A program made the translations under genes and the position numbers. 36,207 bases of DNA from Prevotellaceae bacterium. GTDB lineage: Bacteria > Bacteroidota > Bacteroidia > Bacteroidales > Paludibacteraceae. Location of the stretch: NCBI GenBank assembly GCA_031261165.1, contig JAISJU010000124.1, positions 1-36,207 of the forward strand. The letters are read 5' to 3'. Every line of letters begins with the position of its first letter. Positions within the stretch are counted from its first letter, which is position 1. Positions 1-7,531 of the stretch are shown one piece after another. Below the pieces are notes generated by a model. It was not told the DNA's origin. It was given only the letters and a program-made list of their open reading frames with translations, and did not search any database.

Positions 1-30
1 TGAATTGTGCAAGAAAAAATCGAAAAATTT

Positions 31-522
31 TTATTCTTCCGTTTCCTTATTCACATCTAAATCCGTGAGCGGTGCCTGCCGTTTGAATGCCTCGTTGAAC
101 GAGATGAGCGATTCTGTGCTGCTTATTCCTTTGATTTTCTGAAGTTTAGTGTGAATAATCTCCAACAAATGCAGGTTATTTTTGGCATAAATTTTGACGA
201 ACATCGCATATTTTCCGGTCGTGTAGTGGCATTCCACCACTTCGGGAATTTCGTGCAACGCCTTTACCACATCTTTGTACTCGTTGGCATCTTTGAGGAA
301 AACGCCGATAAATGCGCAGGTTTGGTAGCCGATTTTGTCGGCATCAATGATAAACTCCGAGCCTTTGAGAACGCCCAGATTCGTCAGTTTCTGAATGCGC
401 TGGTGTATCGCCGCGCCCGACACATTGCACTCCCGCGCCACTTCCAGAAACGGTATCCGCGCATTGCCCGCAATGAGTTGCAAAATTTTTTCGTCTAACT
501 TGTCTATTTGATGATGTGCCAT
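31..522 (-). CDS. Lrp/AsnC family transcriptional regulator
   Basis: A 163-aa DNA-binding regulator. Residues about 5-50 form an Lrp-type winged helix-turn-helix (LDEKILQLIAGNAR, then a recognition helix in VSGAAIHQRIQKL). Residues about 65-145 match the RAM ligand-binding and oligomerisation domain (ECHYTTGKYAMFVKIYA). Length is normal for the family (about 150-165 aa). The ATG at 522 is preferred because the longer frame starts with TTG at 528. A TACTTTTG -7-like element lies just upstream at 539-546 on the minus strand. The family usually senses amino acids and regulates amino-acid metabolism; the target of this member cannot be told from its neighbours. The gene stands alone, so autoregulation is possible but unproven. 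Confidence 0.93.
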   Translation of the reverse strand: MAHHQIDKLDEKILQLIAGNARIPFLEVARECNVSGAAIHQRIQKLTNLGVLKGSEFIIDADKIGYQTCAFIGVFLKDANEYKDVVKALHEIPEVVECHYTTGKYAMFVKIYAKNNLHLLEIIHTKLQKIKGISSTESLISFNEAFKRQAPLTDLDVNKETEE

Positions 523-538
523 ATCCAATTTTTTTTGC

Positions 539-546
539 CAAAAGTA
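539..546 (-). promoter_or_regulatory. Putative -7 element of the Lrp gene
   Basis: The minus strand reads TACTTTTG, matching the Bacteroidota -7 consensus TAnnTTTG, 17 nt upstream of the ATG. No clear -33 TTTG was found at the right distance. Confidence 0.5.
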
Positions 547-618
547 GTAATAATTTTTCTGATTTGAGTAGGAAAAAATTATTTTTTTTTGAAAAAATGG
601 CGAAAAGTATTTTTAACC

Positions 619-879
619 CTATTTTAAAGGCTCTATTTTCTGCAATGTTTGTTGTTGCTCTATGTGTTTCCAATTTTCCAGCAACTCGCTTTTGTGCAAA
701 ATTGCCCATTCAACAACAAGCCCTAATGCACGTGCGGGAAAATAACCCTCTATCACGCTAAGCGATTGTATATCAACGCAACAATTATATTCACCATATT
801 GTGCGTGAAAATGTGGCGGATTATGTTCATCATAGAACATTCTGATAATAATTCCGAAAAACTGACTAACTTGCGGCAT
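619..879 (-). CDS. DUF4160 domain protein
   Basis: An 86-aa protein with the DUF4160 hallmark: an MFYDEHNPPHFHAQYGEY core at about residues 14-31, followed by an acidic and hydrophobic region. There is no signal peptide or membrane segment, so it is probably cytoplasmic. The ATG at 879 lies inside the 3' end of the upstream DUF2442 gene (14-bp overlap), which indicates translational coupling. DUF4160 and DUF2442 genes are commonly found side by side in bacteria. Their biochemical role is not established; a toxin-antitoxin-like or regulatory pair has been a natural guess but is not shown by sequence. The C-terminal tail (residues 68-86, Gln/Lys-rich) looks unstructured. Confidence 0.85.
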   Translation of the reverse strand: MPQVSQFFGIIIRMFYDEHNPPHFHAQYGEYNCCVDIQSLSVIEGYFPARALGLVVEWAILHKSELLENWKHIEQQQTLQKIEPLK

Positions 880-1153
880 AATTTATCTGATTTTTTTGTT
901 TCCACTCTTCAAATGTGATACCTTTCAGTTGCAAATAAACATTGTCGGGACAAATATCAATATCTTCATTCCACGCAATAGCCCCGCCGTCATTAATGTG
1001 TACACACGCAAAAAGATTATTCTTGTCCCATTCTTGAAAAATGCCCCTGTGTGCCAAATGCCGCAAGTCAATAGTGCCTTGCGTTCCATCGGAAAAATTT
1101 ACATAAATAGCATAATTATCCAATGCTTTTACCCTTGTCGGTTTTGCCATCAT
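866..1153 (-). CDS. DUF2442 domain protein
   Basis: A roughly 95-aa protein of the DUF2442 family: an N-terminal VKALDNYAIYVNFSDGTQG strand pair, a FQEWDKNNLFACVHI middle and a IAWNEDIDICPDNVYLQL C-terminal part. ATG codons occur at 1165, 1153 and 1150. The promoter element TATCTTTG at 1178-1185 leaves almost no leader for 1165, so 1153 or 1150 is more plausible. It is the first gene of a two-gene unit with DUF4160, overlapping it by 14 bp. Function is unknown; the family resembles the small N-terminal domain of NE0471-type proteins. It is divergent from the M49 peptidase gene, with adjacent promoters. Confidence 0.83.
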   Translation of the reverse strand: MMAKPTRVKALDNYAIYVNFSDGTQGTIDLRHLAHRGIFQEWDKNNLFACVHINDGGAIAWNEDIDICPDNVYLQLKGITFEEWKQKNQINYAAS

Positions 1154-1177
1154 AATTTTCTGCATAAAAAGACAATA

Positions 1178-1209
1178 CAAAGATAATGCAAAATATTTTT
1201 ACAACCAAA
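1178..1209 (-). promoter_or_regulatory. Bacteroidota-type promoter of the DUF2442-DUF4160 unit
   Basis: Minus-strand TTTG (1206-1209), a 20-nt spacer and TATCTTTG (1178-1185). It fits the TTTG/TAnnTTTG consensus and sits beside the divergent M49 promoter. Confidence 0.6.
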
Positions 1210-1221
1210 GGAAAAATCTAT

Positions 1222-1229
1222 TATTTTTG
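1222..1229 (+). promoter_or_regulatory. Putative -7 element of the M49 peptidase gene
   Basis: TATTTTTG matches TAnnTTTG, 20 nt upstream of the ATG at 1250. A -33 TTTG is not obvious. Confidence 0.5.
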
Positions 1230-1249
1230 CACTTTCAAAAAACACAATT

Positions 1250-3319
1250 ATGAAAAAACTATTTTTCACAACCGCCGTCTTCGGTTTAATATCTTGCAAT
1301 GCAATGAAAAACAACAATGAATTTAATTACCACGTGGATAAGTTTGCAGACGTGGAAGTGCTGCGCTACCAAGTACCTGATTTTGAGCAATTAACATTGC
1401 AACAAAAAGAGTATATTTATTACCTTTCGCAAGCCGCCACAGAGGGACGCGATATTCTTTTTGACCAAAATGGCGAGTATAATCTTCAAATTCGCAAAGT
1501 GCTGGAAGCCATTTATCTGAATTACAAAGGCGACAAAAACAGCGAAGATTATAAGCAATTTGTGGTGTATCTCAAGCGCGTTTGGTTTTCCAACGGCATA
1601 CATCATCATTATAGTATGGATAAATTTACGCCCGAATTTTCGCAAAAGTTTTTTATTGACGCCTACAATACGTTGCCCACCGGTACATTATTCCCATTTG
1701 CAAGAGATAACGATAATTATCTGTTTGATGAAAACCTTATGTATCAGAAGATTTTTGTTCCAAAACTGACAAAAAATGAACTTTTAGAACTAATTTTACC
1801 TGTCATATTCGACCCTACTGTTGCGCCAAAGCGCGTTAATCAAGCCGAAGGGCAGGATTTAATCCTCACTTCTGCCAATAACTATTATAATAATGTAACA
1901 CAAAAAGAAGTTGAAGATTTTTACAACGCCAAACGCAATCCGAATGACCACACGCCTGTTTCTTATGGACTGAACAGCACCTTGATAAAGGATAAAAACG
2001 GTAATTTGGCAGAAGAAATCTGGAAAATCGGCGGAAAATATTCCGAGCAAATCGAAAAAATCGTCTTTTGGCTCGAAAAAGCAAAAACCGTTGCCGAAAA
2101 TGAGCAACAAAAAAAGGTAATTTCCTTATTGATAGATTTTTACCAAACAGGCGATTTAAAAACTTTTGACGATTACAGCATTGCGTGGGTGGAAGATTCG
2201 CTTTCTCGCATTGACTTTGTCAATGGTTTTATCGAAACCTACGGCGACCCGCTCGGCATCAAAGCAAGTTGGGAAAGCATCGTGAATTTCAAAAACCTCG
2301 AAGCCACCAAACGCACCGAAACCATCAGCCAAAACGCGCAATGGTTTGAAGACAATTCGCCTGTGGATAAGCGTTTTAAGAAAGAAACCGTGCGCGGCGT
2401 TTCCGCAAAAGTTATTACAGCGGCAATGCTTGGCGGCGACTGCTATCCGGCAACGCCCATCGGCATTAACCTCCCCAATTCCAACTGGATACGCGCCGAA
2501 CACGGCTCAAAATCGGTTACGATTGAAAACATTACCGATGCCTACGACAAAGCCGCGCGTGGCAACGGCTTTTTGCAGGAATTTGCGTGGAGTGATGCGG
2601 AAATCGCGCTGATGGAAAAATACGGTTTCGACACCGACAACCTGCATACCGACCTGCACGAATGCCTCGGACACGGCTCGGGCAAACTGCTGCCCGGCGT
2701 TAGTCCCGATGCGCTAAAAGCCTACGGCGCAACGATTGAAGAGGCGCGTGCCGACCTCTTCGGACTGTATTATATGGCAGACCGAAAAATGCTTGAACTC
2801 GATATTTTGAACAATGCAGATGCCTATAAATCAGAATATTACAAGTTTATGATGAACGGTTTGCTCACGCAACTCGTGCGTATCAATCTCGGCGACAACA
2901 TTCAGGAATCGCATATGCGCAACCGCCAACTGATTGCCAAATGGGTGTTTGAAAAAGGCGCGGCAGACAAAGTTGTGGAACTGAAAAAACGCGGCGACAA
3001 AACTTTTGTGGTAATCAATGACTACGAAAAACTGCGCCAACTCTTTGGGCAACTTTTGGCTGAAATTCAGCGCGTTAAATCGGAAGGTGATTTTGAGGCA
3101 GCCAAAAATTTGGTGGAAAACTACGGAATAAAAATCAATCCCGAAATTCACAAAGAGATAAAATCGCGCTACGAAAAACTGAACATTGCACCTTACAAAG
3201 GTTTTGTAAATCCGGTTTATACACCTGTTTTTGACGAAAAAGGCAAAATAATTGATGTGAAAATTGACTATACGGAAGGATATACGGAACAAATGCTACG
3301 CTATTCCGGCAAAAAATAG
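1250..3319 (+). CDS. M49 family dipeptidyl peptidase III-like lipoprotein
   Basis: A 689-aa zinc metallopeptidase of family M49 (DPP III), which removes dipeptides from peptide N-termini. The zinc motif HECLGH is at residues 470-475 (His470, Glu471 and His475 are the expected ligands and base). The second motif, EEARAD (about 497-502), supplies the third ligand, Glu498. The HECLGH variant with an EE-RAD motif is the form known from Bacteroides DPP III. The N-terminus has a lipoprotein signal (lipobox LISC with Cys16), so the enzyme is probably exported and anchored rather than cytosolic. The length is within the range of bacterial M49 members. It is a single gene followed by tRNA-Val; a role in peptide nutrition is inferred. 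Confidence 0.93.
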   Translation: MKKLFFTTAVFGLISCNAMKNNNEFNYHVDKFADVEVLRYQVPDFEQLTLQQKEYIYYLSQAATEGRDILFDQNGEYNLQIRKVLEAIYLNYKGDKNSEDYKQFVVYLKRVWFSNGIHHHYSMDKFTPEFSQKFFIDAYNTLPTGTLFPFARDNDNYLFDENLMYQKIFVPKLTKNELLELILPVIFDPTVAPKRVNQAEGQDLILTSANNYYNNVTQKEVEDFYNAKRNPNDHTPVSYGLNSTLIKDKNGNLAEEIWKIGGKYSEQIEKIVFWLEKAKTVAENEQQKKVISLLIDFYQTGDLKTFDDYSIAWVEDSLSRIDFVNGFIETYGDPLGIKASWESIVNFKNLEATKRTETISQNAQWFEDNSPVDKRFKKETVRGVSAKVITAAMLGGDCYPATPIGINLPNSNWIRAEHGSKSVTIENITDAYDKAARGNGFLQEFAWSDAEIALMEKYGFDTDNLHTDLHECLGHGSGKLLPGVSPDALKAYGATIEEARADLFGLYYMADRKMLELDILNNADAYKSEYYKFMMNGLLTQLVRINLGDNIQESHMRNRQLIAKWVFEKGAADKVVELKKRGDKTFVVINDYEKLRQLFGQLLAEIQRVKSEGDFEAAKNLVENYGIKINPEIHKEIKSRYEKLNIAPYKGFVNPVYTPVFDEKGKIIDVKIDYTEGYTEQMLRYSGKK

Positions 3320-3369
3320 CCTGAAAATCAACGAAATATTAATTTTTTCGGAAAAAAGTCGGAAAATAT

Positions 3370-3400
3370 TTTGCAGATAACAAAAATACCTGTACCTTTG
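3370..3400 (+). promoter_or_regulatory. Consensus Bacteroidota promoter of tRNA-Val
   Basis: TTTG at 3370-3373, a 19-nt spacer, and TACCTTTG at 3393-3400: a near-ideal primary sigma promoter for this phylum. It ends 27 nt before the mature tRNA. Confidence 0.8.
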
Positions 3401-3427
3401 CACCGCTTTTAAAGAAAAGTGTTATTC

Positions 3428-3502
3428 GGGCGTTTAGCTCAGCTGGTTCAGAGCATCTGCCTTACAAGCAGAGGGTCGGGGGTTCGAATCCCTCAACGCC
3501 CA
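3428..3502 (+). tRNA. tRNA-Val (anticodon TAC)
   Basis: A complete cloverleaf. The 7-bp acceptor stem pairs GGGCGTT with AACGCCC, the D-arm contains GCTCAGCTGGTTCAGAGC, and the anticodon stem is TCTGC/GCAGA with loop CTTACAA giving anticodon TAC (Val). The T-arm has loop TTCGAAT between GGGGG and CCCTC (one G-T pair). The discriminator base is A at 3502 and the CCA end is not encoded. The gene has its own promoter upstream and a terminator downstream, and a tyrosine recombinase starts 116 nt beyond its 3' end, so it may be an integration target. Confidence 0.97.
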
Positions 3503-3513
3503 CACAGACAATC

Positions 3514-3549
3514 AAGCAGTTACGATAAATAGGTAACTGCTTTTTTGTT
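3514..3549 (+). terminator. Rho-independent terminator of tRNA-Val
   Basis: A 10-bp perfect stem (arm AAGCAGTTAC, partner GTAACTGCTT at 3533-3542) with a 9-nt loop, followed by a T-rich run. It lies 11 nt after the tRNA. Confidence 0.85.
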
Positions 3550-3588
3550 TTGGTAAAGGCACGATTTTAGGGCGTTTTAGCGTGGTCA

Positions 3589-3608
3589 GTTAAACCAAGA
3601 GTTAAACC
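3589..3608 (+). repeat. Short direct repeat upstream of the integrase
   Basis: GTTAAACC occurs at 3589-3596 and again at 3601-3608 (12-nt period), just before the integrase ATG at 3619. It could be an arm-type or operator site of the recombinase; this is inferred only from position. Confidence 0.35.
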
Positions 3609-3618
3609 GAAAAACACT

Positions 3619-4836
3619 ATGAAAGGTACTATTAACGTGCTGTGTTACAAGTCGAAAACTCTTGCAAACGGCGAAAATCCGCTTGTAATTCGTGTCTGTA
3701 AAGACAACAAAAAGAAGTATCAAAGTTTGGGTATCTCTGTAAATCCCAAGTTTTGGGACTTTGACAAAAACCGCCCAAAGCCAAATTGTCCCAACAAAGA
3801 ATTGATTTTGAAAATCATTTTGGAAAAAGAAACCGAGTATCAAAAGCAGATATTAGAGTTTCAATCCGATAAAAAGGACTACACGGCTACTACCTTATTG
3901 CTCTCTAAAAAAGAGAATATCAAATCAAAGACTGTTTCAGACTTTTACGAAGAAATAGTTGCAAGTCTTAATGCAATAGGCAAAACAGGGAACGCCAAAA
4001 TCTATAAGGATAGCCATAACTCCTTAAAGCGTTTTTATGGTAATAAACTCGAAATACCATTTTCGGATATTGATGTTATTTGGCTCAACAATTACGAACA
4101 ATTTTTGAGAGGCAATAAATGCAACGAAGTAAGTATCAGTACATTTTTCCGTACTTTGCGGGGTGCTTACAACCGCGCCATAAAAGCCAAAATCGTAAAA
4201 CAAGAATTTTATCCGTTCAACGAATTTAAACTATCCAAATTTGACACCAGCACCGAGAAACGCGCTATTTCTAAAAATGAAATCCTGCAAATAATCAATG
4301 CAGACCTTACCAATAGCAGTGATTATGTGCGGTTAAGCCAAGACCTATTCACATTCAGTTATTTGTGTGGCGGGATTAATTTTGTGGATATGGCAAATTT
4401 GAAACAAAACAATGTTACCGACAACCGAGTTATTTATGTAAGGCAAAAAACAGGAAAGAAAATCAATGTGCCATTGAACGAAAAAGCGCAAAACATTATA
4501 AATAAGTACGTTATTGATAAAGATACAGCCGATTACATTTTCCCCATATTAGACAAAACGATACACAAAACCGAACAACAAAAACACAACCGCCGTCATA
4601 AGGTACTCGCACACATCAATAAAAACCTGAAAGCAATAGCAACGAAATTAGAAATAAGCACCGATGTAACTACTTATGTTGCACGCCATTCTTTTGCAAC
4701 CGTATTAAAACGTTCAGGCGTTGCAACCTCTATTATTAGTGAAACATTGGGGCATAGTTCCGAGAAAGTTACGCAAATATATTTGGATAGTTTTGAGAAC
4801 ACACAAATAGACGCTGCAATGGCTAACCTCTTGTAG
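3619..4836 (+). CDS. Tyrosine recombinase/integrase, Bacteroidota mobile-element type
   Basis: A 405-aa site-specific recombinase. Residues about 1-95 form the arm-DNA-binding domain (LVIRVCKDNKKKYQSLGISV), about 105-200 the SAM-like core-binding domain, and about 220-400 the catalytic domain. Visible catalytic positions are Lys277 (RQKTGK), Arg356 and His357 (YVARHSFAT), His379 (LGHSS) and the nucleophile Tyr388 (QIYLDSF). The first catalytic Arg is replaced by Gly251 (LCGGINFVDMA), and the usual His of HxxR is Tyr353. Substitution at the first Arg is known in IntDOT-like enzymes. The ORF is intact. It starts just after tRNA-Val in the same direction, the classic arrangement for an element integrated at a tRNA, but only this gene and a short remnant follow, so the element seems decayed. 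It appears AT-richer than its neighbours. Confidence 0.92.
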   Translation: MKGTINVLCYKSKTLANGENPLVIRVCKDNKKKYQSLGISVNPKFWDFDKNRPKPNCPNKELILKIILEKETEYQKQILEFQSDKKDYTATTLLLSKKENIKSKTVSDFYEEIVASLNAIGKTGNAKIYKDSHNSLKRFYGNKLEIPFSDIDVIWLNNYEQFLRGNKCNEVSISTFFRTLRGAYNRAIKAKIVKQEFYPFNEFKLSKFDTSTEKRAISKNEILQIINADLTNSSDYVRLSQDLFTFSYLCGGINFVDMANLKQNNVTDNRVIYVRQKTGKKINVPLNEKAQNIINKYVIDKDTADYIFPILDKTIHKTEQQKHNRRHKVLAHINKNLKAIATKLEISTDVTTYVARHSFATVLKRSGVATSIISETLGHSSEKVTQIYLDSFENTQIDAAMANLL

Positions 4837-4876
4837 CACCTAATCCAATCTTTAAAAGAAAAAAAGACAATTTGCA

Positions 4877-4905
4877 TTGCTATAATGTAATTTTCTGTAT
4901 CTTTG
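4877..4905 (+). promoter_or_regulatory. Putative promoter downstream of the integrase
   Basis: TTG at 4877-4879, an 18-nt spacer and TATCTTTG at 4898-4905. It would drive the small ORF at 5035, or its ancestor, with a leader of about 125 nt. Confidence 0.5.
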
Positions 4906-5034
4906 TGCGCTTAAACCCAAAAATCGGGGTTGCAGTAAATTTTTTGTTTTAGGTCTATATAAGAGAAAAGTTGAACAAATTTTTACTCAAACCCTATATT
5001 TAAAGACAACCCAAATATTAAATCAATTAATACT

Positions 5035-5301
5035 ATGAAACACAGAGAATTAGATGTTTATTTCGGCGAGTGGCTAATAGACGCATTTAAAAGAGAAAAC
5101 GAAAATGAAAAAGACAAATACCCGCTTAACGCTATTCCTACCAATTGCATAACTTTTCTTTTTTTCAAAAAAAATCCCCACCTTTGCAACCAAACCCATC
5201 ATTCATTACGTCTAAACTACAAACAAACATTTTTCAACAGTGCGCACAAGAAAAAAGTTGTTGCAAAACTAATTTTATTTTTTAATCCTTTAAAACTTTA
5301 A
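5035..5301 (+). pseudogene. Small ORF, probably a truncated gene remnant beside the integrase
   Basis: An 88-aa frame with no recognised family. The first roughly 35 residues (MKHRELDVYFGEWLIDAFKR onward) look protein-like, with mixed acidic and amphipathic character. From about residue 38 the composition becomes Phe/Asn/Lys/His-rich and reads like non-coding AT-rich DNA. A promoter-like CACCTTTG at 5179-5186 lies inside this second half and probably serves the gene at 5306. The simplest reading is the N-terminal stub of a gene cut at the edge of the integrase element and read through into intergenic DNA. It could instead be a real small orphan gene. No second copy of the tRNA-Val 3' end was seen here that would mark attR. 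Confidence 0.35.
5179..5186 (+). promoter_or_regulatory. Putative -7 element for the DUF6249/sigma cluster
   Basis: CACCTTTG, one mismatch from TAnnTTTG, 120 nt upstream of the ATG at 5306. No good -33 box is seen. Confidence 0.35.
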
Positions 5302-5305
5302 TATT

Positions 5306-5716
5306 ATGAACAGTTTTAATTTCGCAGACGATTTAGTTCCTTTGGCTGGCATTTTTGCTATTTTCATTATGCCAATGATTATGTTTATCTTCATTGCTTG
5401 GTTTAAAACAAAACAAAAAAGCAAGCAGGATAAATTGAAAGCAGAGTTGATTGCAAAGGCAATCGAAAACGGACAAACTATTCCCGACAATCTTTTTGAA
5501 ACGAAAGAAAAGAAAACATCGTTGCAAAAGGGGATTACTTGGACTACCATCGGGGCAGGCATTGCATTGTTTTTTGTCTTTATGGGCATTGCAGAGAATG
5601 ATTATAAACAAACTTTGCAAGGTGTAGGCATATCAATGATTTTTATTTTTCTCGGCATAGGCTATTTGCTCGTTCATTTCACTGGTAAAAAACAGAAAAA
5701 TGACAGCGATAAATGA
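5306..5716 (+). CDS. DUF6249-like inner-membrane protein
   Basis: A 136-aa protein with three predicted membrane segments: residues about 10-32 (LAGIFAIFIMPMIMFIFIAW), about 76-94 (TIGAGIALFFVFMGIA) and about 105-124 (GVGISMIFIFLGIGYLLVHF). A charged cytoplasmic loop between the first two includes an AELIAKAIENGQTIPDNLF segment typical of the DUF6249 family, which is often encoded beside ECF sigma factors in Bacteroidota. Its last 17 bp overlap the start of the sigma factor gene, so the two are almost certainly co-translated. A role in sensing or in control of the sigma factor is inferred from context only; the biochemical function is unknown. Confidence 0.75.
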   Translation: MNSFNFADDLVPLAGIFAIFIMPMIMFIFIAWFKTKQKSKQDKLKAELIAKAIENGQTIPDNLFETKEKKTSLQKGITWTTIGAGIALFFVFMGIAENDYKQTLQGVGISMIFIFLGIGYLLVHFTGKKQKNDSDK

Positions 5717-6233
5717 CACATTGTTAGTTTCGCGAGCCGCATTGTTGGGCGATGAAGGCGCATTCTGCCAATTGGTGGAGGCGTACCAGTCGCCCATACG
5801 GCGTTTTCTTTTCAACCTCGCGGAAGGCAATGAGGAACTGAGCAAGGATTTGGCGCAGGAAACATTTATCAAAGCGTGGCTGAATATTGCCTCGTTTAGA
5901 GCGGCGGCTAAATTTTCCACGTGGCTTTATCGCATTGCCTACAACGTTTTTTACGACCACGCCCGAACTGCCAAACAAACATTCAGCATTGACGAGGTGC
6001 AACAATTTGCCACACCCGCGCCGGACGCCGACCGCCGTATGGATTTTGCCCACGCTCTCGGACTTTTGAAAAACGATGAACGCTCGGCAATGCTGCTTTT
6101 TTATATGGAAGATATGAGTGTGGAAAAAATTTCAACAGTGATGAATTGCCCCACAGGTACGGTAAAATCGCACCTTTTCAGGGGAAAAGAAAAATTATCG
6201 GTTTATTTTAAAAATTCAGGATATGATAAATGA
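5700..6233 (+). CDS. ECF-type RNA polymerase sigma factor
   Basis: A 177-aa sigma-70 family member with only regions 2 and 4. Region 2 spans about residues 22-92 (YQSPIRRFLFNLAEG, then DLAQETFIKAWLNI and FSTWLYRIAYNVFYDHAR). Region 4 spans about 118-170 (ERSAMLLFYMEDMSVEKIS and CPTGTVKSHLFRGKEKL, the helix-turn-helix for the -35 site). Length and layout fit ECF sigma factors. It overlaps the upstream DUF6249 gene by 17 bp and the downstream DUF5056 gene by 11 bp. No classical FecR or zinc anti-sigma factor is encoded next to it; the downstream DUF5056 membrane protein occupies the usual anti-sigma place. The signal sensed is unknown. Confidence 0.93.
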   Translation: MTAINDTLLVSRAALLGDEGAFCQLVEAYQSPIRRFLFNLAEGNEELSKDLAQETFIKAWLNIASFRAAAKFSTWLYRIAYNVFYDHARTAKQTFSIDEVQQFATPAPDADRRMDFAHALGLLKNDERSAMLLFYMEDMSVEKISTVMNCPTGTVKSHLFRGKEKLSVYFKNSGYDK

Positions 6234-6549
6234 GCAGGATTTAAAAAACGTGTTTGCGGAACATCGCGCGGACATTGCGGATAATGGATTTTCGAGGCGT
6301 GTGGCGCAACACTTACCGCCGCGCCGCAGCCTTTTGCCGCAAATCATACCGGCGGTTTTCACCATCGCGGGCTTTGTGCTGACGGTTGCTTTACAGGATA
6401 TGACGGTTATTGAGGTGCGGCTGTTGGGGCTGGTAAATGCAGTGGCGCACTTGCAAATGCCGTCTTCGGTGGAAATTATGACTTATCTCGGCGTACTGGC
6501 TACAATGGGATTTATCGGCTTTGCGGCGGCGGAAACGGACATTGCGTAG
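6223..6549 (+). CDS. DUF5056-like membrane protein, candidate anti-sigma partner
   Basis: A 108-aa protein. The N-terminal 30 residues are cytoplasmic (DLKNVFAEHRADIADNGFSR, typical of the DUF5056 start). They are followed by two hydrophobic segments at about 38-60 and 83-104. The start overlaps the sigma factor stop by 11 bp, so it is translationally coupled. Position directly after an ECF sigma gene and a short cytoplasmic N-terminus before membrane segments fit an anti-sigma-like regulator, but no zinc motif (HxxxCxxC) is present, so this is inference. Its 3' end overlaps the convergent gene at 6512 by 38 bp, so the two transcripts are antisense there. Confidence 0.7.
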   Translation: MINEQDLKNVFAEHRADIADNGFSRRVAQHLPPRRSLLPQIIPAVFTIAGFVLTVALQDMTVIEVRLLGLVNAVAHLQMPSSVEIMTYLGVLATMGFIGFAAAETDIA

Positions 6550-7531
6550 AAGAAAGATACCGCCGACCATACGCCTTTGTCATTACATATTTCAAAAAAT
6601 GTTTCTCATCAACATTCCGCGTAAACCGGACAATTAAATAAGTAATAACAAAGGCAAACACCGCTCGAAAGACCACCACGCCCGACCAATGTCCGCCCAT
6701 CGAGAGCATTAACAATGTGTCTTCAATGATGCTGTGGAACAAGCCCATCAGCGTCATTGAATAAAATATTTCTTTGGGTTTCAGGGCATTGCTGTTGTTT
6801 CTGCATTCTTCAATCATTAAACCGCCGCCGTAGGCAATGCCCATCGTCAGCCCGATAATCGTGAGGGGAAGCATTTCGCTGCCGATGCCGAGCCATTTTA
6901 AAGCGGGCTGCATTGTCTTGTTAATGATTTTAATCAGCCCTGTTACTTGCAACAATCGCAGCACAGTTACCAGCGTGAAAATAATGAGGGTAATAATCGC
7001 GTAATTTTTCAGTTCGTTCAACGCCCACGCGCCCCACGTTTTTTGTGTGGTGCTAAAAATCGGCGTTATCTGTGTCGGCTCTTGCAGATAGTGGAATGCG
7101 CTGTACATTTTTGCCATCAAAAAGCCCAACAGTATGGCAAACCCGAAACGGATAAGGAACATTATCCACGTTTTGACACCTGTTTTTTGCGAAATGGTCA
7201 GTTCGATAGGGAAAGTGTGCGCTACCAAAATCATTGTCAGCAGTGTGGTCATTTGCGCCACCGTCATCGGCTCGCCCAGTGCGGGATAGATGCTGAAAAA
7301 GGTGAGCAAGCCGCCGTAAATATTCACCACCATTGACGTGAGCCACACCAAACCCATTTCGGCAGGCAAGTCCGCCACGCTCATTATCGGCGAAAGAAAT
7401 TGACTGAAATAAGTAAGCAAACCCCATTCCTGAATGAGCCTGACGGCTATCGAAATGGGTATCATAAACTTGAACAGTGTCCAACAGGAGTTTTTGGTGC
7501 GATGGAGTATATAAAGGAAAAAATCTTTCAT
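6512..7531 (-). CDS. Nucleoside-recognition (Gate) domain membrane protein
   Basis: A 339-aa polytopic membrane protein with about eight hydrophobic segments arranged as two related halves. Each half contains a Gate-type segment: MGLVWLTSMVVNIYGGLLTF (about 60-80) and ITIIGLTMGIAYGGGLMIEE (about 218-242). This is the nucleoside-recognition domain family that includes spore-maturation-like and nucleoside-transporter-like proteins; the transported substrate is not established for most members. The ATG at 7531 overlaps the TGA of the upstream 145-aa gene by 4 bp (ATGA), so it is the last gene of the hisB-led unit. The C-terminal roughly 15 residues overlap the convergent DUF5056 gene and may be a late extension. 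Confidence 0.82.
   Translation of the reverse strand: MKDFFLYILHRTKNSCWTLFKFMIPISIAVRLIQEWGLLTYFSQFLSPIMSVADLPAEMGLVWLTSMVVNIYGGLLTFFSIYPALGEPMTVAQMTTLLTMILVAHTFPIELTISQKTGVKTWIMFLIRFGFAILLGFLMAKMYSAFHYLQEPTQITPIFSTTQKTWGAWALNELKNYAIITLIIFTLVTVLRLLQVTGLIKIINKTMQPALKWLGIGSEMLPLTIIGLTMGIAYGGGLMIEECRNNSNALKPKEIFYSMTLMGLFHSIIEDTLLMLSMGGHWSGVVVFRAVFAFVITYLIVRFTRNVDEKHFLKYVMTKAYGRRYLSSTQCPFPPPQSR

Noticed and set aside
3495..5301. A complete integrated island between attL and attR at tRNA-Val
   Set aside because: No duplicate of the tRNA 3' end was found in the window, and the genes after 5300 look like ordinary chromosome.
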